From NCBI GenBank assembly GCA_014796735.1, contig JAAVIG010000042.1, positions 1 to 21,194 on the forward strand: 21,194 bases of DNA. The letters are read 5' to 3'. The notes under the pieces were generated by a model. That model had not been told where the DNA came from. It did not search any database and saw only the letters and a program-made list of their open reading frames with translations. Made by a program: the position numbers and the translations under genes. The DNA is from Oscillospiraceae bacterium (GTDB lineage: Bacteria; Bacillota; Clostridia; Oscillospirales; Ruminococcaceae). This document shows, one piece after another, positions 8,127-12,386 of the stretch (position 1 is its first letter; every line of letters starts with the position of its first letter).

Positions 8127-8156
8127 GTTATAAATATATCAAATAATTTTTATCAA
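8127..8156 (-). promoter_or_regulatory. Candidate promoter of the transporter operon
   Basis: On the minus strand TTGATA (8151-8156) is followed after 18 bp by TATAAC (8127-8132), about 60 bp upstream of the first gene of the operon. The region is AT-rich, so other -10/-35 choices exist. Confidence 0.4.
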
Positions 8157-8202
8157 AGCCATAACTTTTTGTACGATATTTACAAACATATTGTAACCGA
8201 AA

Positions 8203-8213
8203 ATTCGACGAAT
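8203..8213. promoter_or_regulatory. Palindrome in the divergent control region
   Basis: ATTCG-A-CGAAT is a perfect 5+1+5 palindrome in the 361-bp spacer between the transporter operon and the pectinesterase gene. It lies upstream of both predicted promoters. The local GC rise within AT-rich DNA makes it stand out. Confidence 0.3.
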
Positions 8214-8367
8214 GTATACGCCAAATACAAGACAGTTTATGCACAATTCGGACATTTATGTTTTTTGCCAATGGCAACTTTATCCTATTCAATTGCGCAT
8301 TTTAATGAAATCAGACAAATTACACAATCAGATGTTGTTGGTTTTTAACAAAAATACACATTTCATG

Positions 8368-8396
8368 TTGAAAAATACTTTGATAACATATATAAT
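8368..8396 (+). promoter_or_regulatory. Sigma-A-type promoter of the pectinesterase gene
   Basis: TTGAAA (8368-8373) and TATAAT (8391-8396) are separated by exactly 17 bp, a near-consensus vegetative promoter. Transcription would begin near 8403, leaving a leader of about 93 nt before the pectinesterase ATG. It diverges from the transporter operon. Confidence 0.7.
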
Positions 8397-8495
8397 CAAA
8401 TCATAAGAAAAATATATCATATTTAGTCATTGCGTTTGAAAGAGCACAAAAATCGGATTCTTTCAGACCCGTTTTATAAAATGAAAGGAAAAACT

Positions 8496-9407
8496 ATGGA
8501 AACAATTCACGTTACGCCGAAAGACAAGCTTTCGGAGATCCTGAAAAATCTGCGCCCTTTTACACGTATGATTCTCGACAAGGGCGTTTATAGGGAAAAG
8601 GTGGAGATCGCTGTGCCGAATATCGAAATAATAGGAGCGGGGAAAGACGATACTATTATATCCTACGGCGATTACGCCAAAAAGCTTGACGAATCGGGCA
8701 GGGAATACAACACGTTTCGTACCTACACAATGGCAATAACCGCGCCTAATGTGACCCTAAAAAATCTTACCGTGGAAAACGATTCGTTATTTCCCGAGGA
8801 AAAAGGTCAAGAGGTGGCTTTGACGGTGTATGCCGACGGATTTTTCGCCGAGGACAGCCGTTTTGTTTCAACTCAGGATACCGTCTTCTGCGGCCCTCTT
8901 CCCGATGATCTCATTGAAAGGTACGACGGATTTTTAAAGGACGAGCTTCGCCGCTCGGGATATGAAAAGCAGATATTTAAAAAATGTTATATCGCGGGCA
9001 CGGTGGATTTTATTTTCGGCTGCGGCGATACGCTGTTTGAGGACTGCGAGATAAAGTCTCTTTATGACGTAAGAGGTCACGGCTATGCCGCCGCCCCCGC
9101 TCACGCTCTTTCTCAAAACATAGGCTTCGTATTCAACAAATGCAGTTTCACCTGCGATGAAAGAGTTGAAAGCGGATCGATATTTTTAGCCCGTCCTTGG
9201 CGAGACTACGGAAAAGCAAGCTTTATAGACTGCCGATACGACAGGCATATCGCGAAGGCGGGATTTGACAAGTGGAATGATACCGAAAGAGACAAGACCG
9301 CCCGTTTTGCCGAATACAAAACCAAGTGTGAGGGCAGAGTCGAATGGAGCAAAATCCTTACCGAAAATGAAAAAGAAACCCTGCTCGGCTATTTTGCTGA
9401 GGTTTAA
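8496..9407 (+). CDS. Pectinesterase family protein, predicted cytoplasmic
   Basis: A 303-aa carbohydrate esterase of the pectin methylesterase type (right-handed beta-helix, CE8/PF01095), which removes methyl esters from galacturonate residues. Family signatures are clear: STQDTVF around 125-131 (catalytic Asp 128), GTVDFIFG at 168-175 (nucleophile Asp 171) and LARPWRDYG at 231-239 (substrate-binding Arg 233). No signal peptide or lipobox is visible, so it probably acts on imported short oligosaccharides rather than on polymeric pectin. An AAAGGAA ribosome binding site 5 bp before the ATG at 8496 decides the start; the longer in-frame TTG at 8430 has no such site. It diverges from the transporter operon and precedes an AraC-type regulator. 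Confidence 0.93.
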   Translation: METIHVTPKDKLSEILKNLRPFTRMILDKGVYREKVEIAVPNIEIIGAGKDDTIISYGDYAKKLDESGREYNTFRTYTMAITAPNVTLKNLTVENDSLFPEEKGQEVALTVYADGFFAEDSRFVSTQDTVFCGPLPDDLIERYDGFLKDELRRSGYEKQIFKKCYIAGTVDFIFGCGDTLFEDCEIKSLYDVRGHGYAAAPAHALSQNIGFVFNKCSFTCDERVESGSIFLARPWRDYGKASFIDCRYDRHIAKAGFDKWNDTERDKTARFAEYKTKCEGRVEWSKILTENEKETLLGYFAEV

Positions 9408-9437
9408 ATTTTCGGTTTCTCGGCAATAAGGGTTTCT
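9360..9437 (+). terminator. Interleaved inverted repeats at the pectinesterase 3' end
   Basis: Two 9-bp complementary pairs interleave: 9360-9368 with 9408-9416, and 9374-9382 with 9429-9437. A T6 run follows at about 9447. Either pair could be a weak terminator stem; both together would be pseudoknot-like. The arms begin inside the coding sequence. Confidence 0.3.
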
Positions 9438-9491
9438 GCAAGATGGTTTTTTGTTAGTATAGCATGTTGTTGATGTTTTTTCAATAGTTTT

Positions 9492-9503
9492 ACAAAATTT
9501 TGT
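9492..9503. promoter_or_regulatory. 12-bp palindrome upstream of the AraC-type gene
   Basis: ACAAAATTTTGT is a perfect 12-bp palindrome in the 169-bp spacer between the pectinesterase and regulator genes. A weak TTTACA -35-like hexamer overlaps it (9489-9494). It could be an autoregulatory site, but AT-rich DNA yields such palindromes by chance. Confidence 0.25.
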
Positions 9504-9576
9504 TGATTATATACAAACGCTTTATTTGGATTTAGGTCATATTACCGTTATGAAAAGTCGGAAAGTTGGGTAATTT

Positions 9577-10335
9577 ATGAATAATATAGTTTATATAGGC
9601 AGGAATCTTATCACTTTTTCAATGCACCGTCACTCCCATGAAAGCTGGGAGTTGGTTTACTGTACGGGCGGCAGCGGGCAGTTTGTTTTTGACAGCTCCT
9701 CTTTGAGTTACAGTCTTGGAGATATAGTAATAATACCCCCCGGAGTATCTCACATGAATAACAGCGACGAGGGCTTCACCAACATACATATAAATATAAA
9801 GGACGCCACCTTTCCTTTTAAAAATCCTGTTGTTATTTCGGATGACAGCGACAAGCACATTCTGACCTCCTTCAACGACGCTTTTTACTATTTTAACAGC
9901 AAGATCAGCAACAAGCAGCTTATTATCGAGGCTTTCGGGAATCTTATCGTTAATTACGTGATAGCGTTTCAGAGCACCAAGCCTCTCAGAAACGTTGTGG
10001 GCGCGATAAAGAGCAATATAATGCAGAACTGCACCGACTGCGACTATGAGCTTGACAAGTATTTGCAGACCATTCCTTTCAGCTATGATTATCTGCGCAA
10101 GCTGTTTAAAAGCGAGGTGGGAATGACGCCGCACAATTACCTTACAAGCCTGCGCATGCAAATGGCGGAAAAGCTGCTTTGTTCCGCCTCCGATATAGAA
10201 CAGAATGTGTCGCAGATCGCTTATGTTTGCGGTTTTTCTGAGCCGCTGTATTTTTCGAGGGTGTTTAAAAAGAATTTCGGGTGTTCGCCGAAGCATTATG
10301 CGGAGAAGATGCAGAAAAGGAAAAATGATGAATGA
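9577..10335 (+). CDS. AraC-family transcriptional regulator with N-terminal cupin domain
   Basis: A 252-aa regulator. The N-terminal half is a cupin-like sensor (HRHSHESWELVYC near 17-29 and the LGDIVIIPPGVSH turn near 47-59). The C-terminal half is a double helix-turn-helix of the AraC/XylS family: the first near 168-188, the second near 209-232 with VSQIAYVCGFSEPLYFSRVF, then the GCSPKHY ending motif at 235-241. Such proteins usually sense a sugar and activate nearby catabolic genes. Its position after the pectinesterase gene and near the divergent importer makes both likely targets; this is inference. No close-range strong ribosome binding site is visible (GGAAAG lies rather far upstream). 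Confidence 0.93.
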   Translation: MNNIVYIGRNLITFSMHRHSHESWELVYCTGGSGQFVFDSSSLSYSLGDIVIIPPGVSHMNNSDEGFTNIHINIKDATFPFKNPVVISDDSDKHILTSFNDAFYYFNSKISNKQLIIEAFGNLIVNYVIAFQSTKPLRNVVGAIKSNIMQNCTDCDYELDKYLQTIPFSYDYLRKLFKSEVGMTPHNYLTSLRMQMAEKLLCSASDIEQNVSQIAYVCGFSEPLYFSRVFKKNFGCSPKHYAEKMQKRKNDE

Positions 10336-10391
10336 TAGGTAAGGTAAAACGTGTGCCGTTTTTCTGCAAACAAGAGTTAACATAAAAAATC

Positions 10392-10425
10392 AGACTGCCG
10401 TAAATTTTGTACGGCAGTCTTTTTA
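10392..10425. terminator. Bidirectional rho-independent terminator
   Basis: An 11-bp perfect stem (10392-10402 with 10410-10420) has a 7-nt loop. On the plus strand a TTTTATT tail follows and on the minus strand a T-rich tail (from the A-run at 10384-10389). It sits between the convergent AraC-type gene and XRE-type gene and can end both transcripts. Confidence 0.85.
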
Positions 10426-10626
10426 TTCATCTTTAACATATTCAATAATCTCATCTACACCGCAGTCCAGAATAAAGCAAAGGGTGTCCAGCGTTTTTGT
10501 GCTTATCGCTTCTCCGTGCTTGATACGGTGAATGGTATTTGCGGATAAGCCCTGCTTATATATAAGAAAGTACTCGGTTATTCCCTTTAACCTTAAAGTA
10601 TCGTAAAGAGGTTTATAGCTAATCAT
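10423..10626 (-). CDS. Small XRE/Cro-type HTH repressor
   Basis: A 67-aa single-domain DNA-binding protein. The helix-turn-helix covers about residues 8-50, with GLSANTIHRIKHGEAIS as the recognition region and TLDTLCFILDC as the following helix, a common pattern of small Cro/C1-type proteins (PF13443-like). The ATG at 10626 is preferred because GGTG at 10633-10636 forms its ribosome binding site; an in-frame GTG at 10635 would add three residues. It faces away from the small plus-strand cassette, and TTGA-N6-TCAA palindromes overlap the predicted promoters of both, suggesting autorepression and control of the cassette. Confidence 0.85.
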   Translation of the reverse strand: MISYKPLYDTLRLKGITEYFLIYKQGLSANTIHRIKHGEAISTKTLDTLCFILDCGVDEIIEYVKDE

Positions 10627-10647
10627 TTTAATCACCGTTTATATTTT

Positions 10648-10676
10648 ATCATACTTAAATCATTGACAATGCTCAA
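10648..10676 (-). promoter_or_regulatory. Predicted promoter of the XRE repressor gene
   Basis: On the minus strand TTGAGC (10671-10676) and TATGAT (10648-10653) are 17 bp apart. The -35 lies inside operator-like palindrome 10663-10676. The ATG follows about 22 bp past the -10. Confidence 0.55.
10663..10676. promoter_or_regulatory. Operator-like palindrome O1 (TTGA-N6-TCAA)
   Basis: TTGACAATGCTCAA is a TTGA-N6-TCAA palindrome, symmetric one base further out on each side. It overlaps the -35 elements of both divergent promoters. Likely binding site of the adjacent XRE protein (inference). Confidence 0.55.
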
Positions 10677-10691
10677 TAAATTGACTATATT
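10663..10691 (+). promoter_or_regulatory. Predicted plus-strand promoter P1 of the small cassette
   Basis: TTGACA (10663-10668) and TATATT (10686-10691) are 17 bp apart. The -35 is the left half of palindrome 10663-10676 and the -10 lies within palindrome 10681-10694, so a repressor bound at either would block it. It overlaps the divergent repressor promoter. Confidence 0.5.
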
Positions 10692-10694
10692 CAA
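10681..10694. promoter_or_regulatory. Operator-like palindrome O2 (TTGA-N6-TCAA)
   Basis: TTGACTATATTCAA has the same TTGA-N6-TCAA layout, 18 bp from O1. It covers the -10 of P1. A 12-bp stem (10671-10682 with 10694-10705) also spans O1 and O2. Confidence 0.55.
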
Positions 10695-10770
10695 ATTTAT
10701 TGAGCTTAATTAATTTATGTTATTGTATAAAGAGACGGAAAATTTTTTTATTAAATTTATAGTTAATATA

Positions 10771-10784
10771 TTGATAATAGTCAA
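10771..10784. promoter_or_regulatory. Operator-like palindrome O3 (TTGA-N6-TCAA)
   Basis: TTGATAATAGTCAA repeats the same layout 90 bp from O2; its reverse complement reads TTGACTATTATCAA, close to O2. Its left half is the -35 of promoter P2. Confidence 0.55.
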
Positions 10785-10799
10785 ATTATTAAGTATAAT
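10771..10799 (+). promoter_or_regulatory. Predicted plus-strand promoter P2 of the small cassette
   Basis: TTGATA (10771-10776) and a consensus TATAAT (10794-10799) are exactly 17 bp apart. Transcription would start near 10806, giving a leader of about 130 nt before the 28-aa peptide gene. The -35 is embedded in O3. Confidence 0.65.
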
Positions 10800-10871
10800 A
10801 GAATTAATACGAATTCGGAAAATATATTTAATTTTTTGAGCTACAAATTGCAATGAACACGCTGTTATATT

Positions 10872-10891
10872 ATTAAACGGTACTGTTTAAT
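10872..10891. promoter_or_regulatory. Inverted repeat ATTAAAC-N6-GTTTAAT in the cassette leader
   Basis: Perfect 7-bp arms are separated by 6 bp. It lies in the predicted leader between P2 and the 28-aa peptide gene. A weak extra promoter (TTGCAA 10848-10853, TATTAA 10871-10876, 17-bp spacing) would overlap it. It differs in sequence from O1-O3, so a second factor or an RNA hairpin is possible. Confidence 0.35.
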
Positions 10892-10936
10892 TATGCGGCA
10901 TCGTGAAATATTTTTAAAATCGGGAGGAATTAAGTT

Positions 10937-11023
10937 ATGAAAAGCTCATCTTACAATGACCGTTCAAAATTGCTGCTATGGATGGAAACACATATGGAAG
11001 ACAATGAAAATACGGAAAAGTAA
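10937..11023 (+). CDS. Possible 28-aa peptide gene with strong ribosome binding site
   Basis: A short reading frame encodes a 28-residue hydrophilic peptide rich in Ser, Glu and Asn with a short central LLLWM patch. It has no transmembrane segment or signal peptide. GGGAGGAAT sits 7 bp before the ATG, an excellent ribosome binding site that is hard to explain otherwise. It ends 16 bp before the membrane-protein ATG, with that gene's own GGAGG in between, so the two form a bicistron. It could be a leader peptide, a signalling or regulatory peptide, or part of a small toxin-like module. No family is recognised. Confidence 0.5.
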   Translation: MKSSSYNDRSKLLLWMETHMEDNENTEK

Positions 11024-11039
11024 TCGGAGGAATATAAAA

Positions 11040-11267
11040 ATGGATATTGGACTAATTTTTATAGTGATCGCTGCTGTAATAGCTCGTATATTCTTTTTTG
11101 GCAATGTAACATATTCAATTATGGAAAAAAACGGTTTTAATAAAAAAAGGTGGTTTCTTTTGGGAGCATTCTGCGGTTTATACGGCATGATAATCGCTCA
11201 CTGCATAGTTGCCGTATCCAAGCGTAAGAAAAGACGGAAAAATGCCCAAAATGCGCCGAGAACGTAA
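11040..11267 (+). CDS. Small two-helix membrane protein, C-terminal zinc ribbon lost by frameshift
   Basis: As read, a 75-aa protein. Helix 1 covers about residues 2-22, followed by a loop with MEKNGFNKKRW. Helix 2 covers about 39-57, then a very basic KRKKRRK stretch. CGGAGGAA 7 bp upstream supports the ATG at 11040; the longer in-frame opening from 10956 lacks a ribosome binding site and overlaps the 28-aa gene. The reading frame ends soon after the basic stretch, but the -1 frame continues without a stop through a complete CPKC...CRFC zinc ribbon to 11323. Restoring one A in the A5 run at 11238-11242 would give a protein of about 94 aa, like known small membrane proteins with C-terminal zinc ribbons. 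Function unknown; control by the neighbouring XRE protein is inferred. Confidence 0.65.
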   Translation: MDIGLIFIVIAAVIARIFFFGNVTYSIMEKNGFNKKRWFLLGAFCGLYGMIIAHCIVAVSKRKKRRKNAQNAPRT

Positions 11268-11323
11268 AAGCGGAAGCAAAGGTGTGCAGATTTTGCGGCC
11301 ATCAGTTTGAAGACCGACTTTGA
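11237..11323 (+). pseudogene. Out-of-frame C4 zinc-ribbon remnant of the preceding gene
   Basis: In the -1 frame relative to the membrane-protein gene, codons from 11243 encode CPKC, a KAEAK spacer, CRFCGHQF and a TGA at 11321-11323. The four cysteines and the Ala-Glu/Lys-Ala-Glu-Ala spacing are those of a zinc-ribbon tail. No start codon or ribosome binding site of its own is apparent. The simplest explanation is loss of one base in the A5 run; sequencing error or recoding remain possible. Confidence 0.7.
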
Positions 11324-11328
11324 TTTTT

Positions 11329-11384
11329 ATACCAATCCCTTTTTAAACTGACGTAATACCCACAGTTTAAAAAGGGATTGGTAT
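11329..11384. repeat. 56-bp perfect palindrome (22-bp stem, 12-nt loop)
   Basis: The arms at 11329-11350 and 11363-11384 are perfectly complementary; the core of the left arm is CCAATCCCTTTTTAAAC. No clean T-run follows on either side. It starts 5 bp after the zinc-ribbon stop codon. It may terminate the cassette transcript or be a small palindromic mobile-type repeat (the outer arms end in TA on both sides). A perfect stem of this length is rare by chance. Confidence 0.75.
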
Positions 11385-11470
11385 TATTTGCTTAACCGGC
11401 TTGTTTTATTGACCAATATTGCGTTTTCTCTGTTCTGCCTTAACAGACCATGTTTACCTGAAATCAATTA

Positions 11471-11521
11471 AATAAAAATAAACCGTAAAAGCTCTAAAAG
11501 CCTTTACGGTTTATTTTTATT
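11471..11521. terminator. Bidirectional rho-independent terminator
   Basis: A 19-bp perfect stem (11471-11489 with 11503-11521) carries the GC core ACCGTAAA and ends in A/T runs on both sides. On the minus strand it begins 6 bp after the VanW-family stop codon and ends that operon. On the plus strand it can stop readthrough from the small cassette. Confidence 0.85.
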
Positions 11522-11526
11522 GTTAT

Positions 11527-12351
11527 TTAATTTTCCCGAACCTCGATCAGATCAGTATCATACATCACCCTCGCGTGATTTTCTCGAATGATCTCCACGC
11601 CAACGACATTTCCCGAAGCACAATCCACCGTTGTCCTCACAACCTTACCGCAGCGGTAAACCACTCCGTCCTCCCGCACAAAACGCTCGTCCTCCGCCTT
11701 GATGTGATATTTAAAATTTTGGGGCTTGTCCGCCCGAAGCACACCGCAGAGGTATTCACCGTCGGTGCTTACAAGAAGCTGATAGACCCTGTCGGTATCA
11801 TTTCGCACGCGGTAATCGAGATAATTGTACATTACGGACGTGCCTGTGCCGAATGGTATTTGCCTGCCGAAATCGGGGAAAAGGTCGAAGCCATCATGGT
11901 GGTGATGTTCGGTTATAGTAAGCTCGGAATGTAATACCATCCAGTGAATAAGGTTGGTAAACTGGCACATTCCGCCGCCGATTCCCGAGGAGGTCTTTCC
12001 GTTTGCTATGGTCAGTCCCTCCAGATATCCCTTGCGCTTGCTGTCCCTGCCCACAAGCCGCCAAAAGGAAAATGTCTCTCCCGGCTTTATCAGAATGCCC
12101 GTAACCTTGGGCGCGGCAATGGAAAGATTTACCGCCTTATTCTCCTGCAGCCGCATGTCAACATTGCCAAGACAGCGGCGTATAAGCGACTTGTGAGAGT
12201 ATACCCGTACCGGAAGCGGCTCACCGGATTTGTCCGAAGCAAACCTTACTTTTCTGTTAAACAAATCGCATAGCCTGCGCAAGAAAATATTTTTTTCAAC
12301 GGATATCTTGTAAGTCAGAGGGGAGATTTCACAGAAAAGCTTTCGTTTCAT
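11527..12351 (-). CDS. vanW: VanW family protein
   Basis: A 274-aa protein of the VanW family (PF04294), named from the accessory gene of VanB-type vancomycin resistance clusters but widespread in Firmicutes without resistance; its biochemical role is unknown. The N-terminal RKLFCEISPLTYKIS stretch is the family hallmark, the conserved SSGIGGGMCQ motif is at 121-130 and a histidine cluster follows at 149-152. No signal peptide or membrane helix is visible. There are no vanH/A/X-like genes nearby, so nothing here points to glycopeptide resistance. An AGAGGTGG ribosome binding site precedes the ATG, and it follows valS by 35 bp, probably on the same transcript. Confidence 0.9.
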   Translation of the reverse strand: MKRKLFCEISPLTYKISVEKNIFLRRLCDLFNRKVRFASDKSGEPLPVRVYSHKSLIRRCLGNVDMRLQENKAVNLSIAAPKVTGILIKPGETFSFWRLVGRDSKRKGYLEGLTIANGKTSSGIGGGMCQFTNLIHWMVLHSELTITEHHHHDGFDLFPDFGRQIPFGTGTSVMYNYLDYRVRNDTDRVYQLLVSTDGEYLCGVLRADKPQNFKYHIKAEDERFVREDGVVYRCGKVVRTTVDCASGNVVGVEIIRENHARVMYDTDLIEVREN

Positions 12352-12386
12352 AGTGCCACCTCTTTTATCGGGCTGTTTGCAAGGAG

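Noticed and set aside
8212..8406. 64-aa frame in the divergent control region
   Set aside because: It has no ribosome binding site, is AT-rich, and overlaps the predicted pectinesterase promoter.
9619..10383. 254-aa minus-strand frame over the AraC-type gene
   Set aside because: The plus strand carries the full AraC-family motifs; the antisense frame has no recognisable features.
11527..12351. Vancomycin resistance cluster suggested by vanW
   Set aside because: No ligase, dehydrogenase, dipeptidase or sensor-kinase gene of a van cluster is nearby; VanW-family proteins are common outside resistance.
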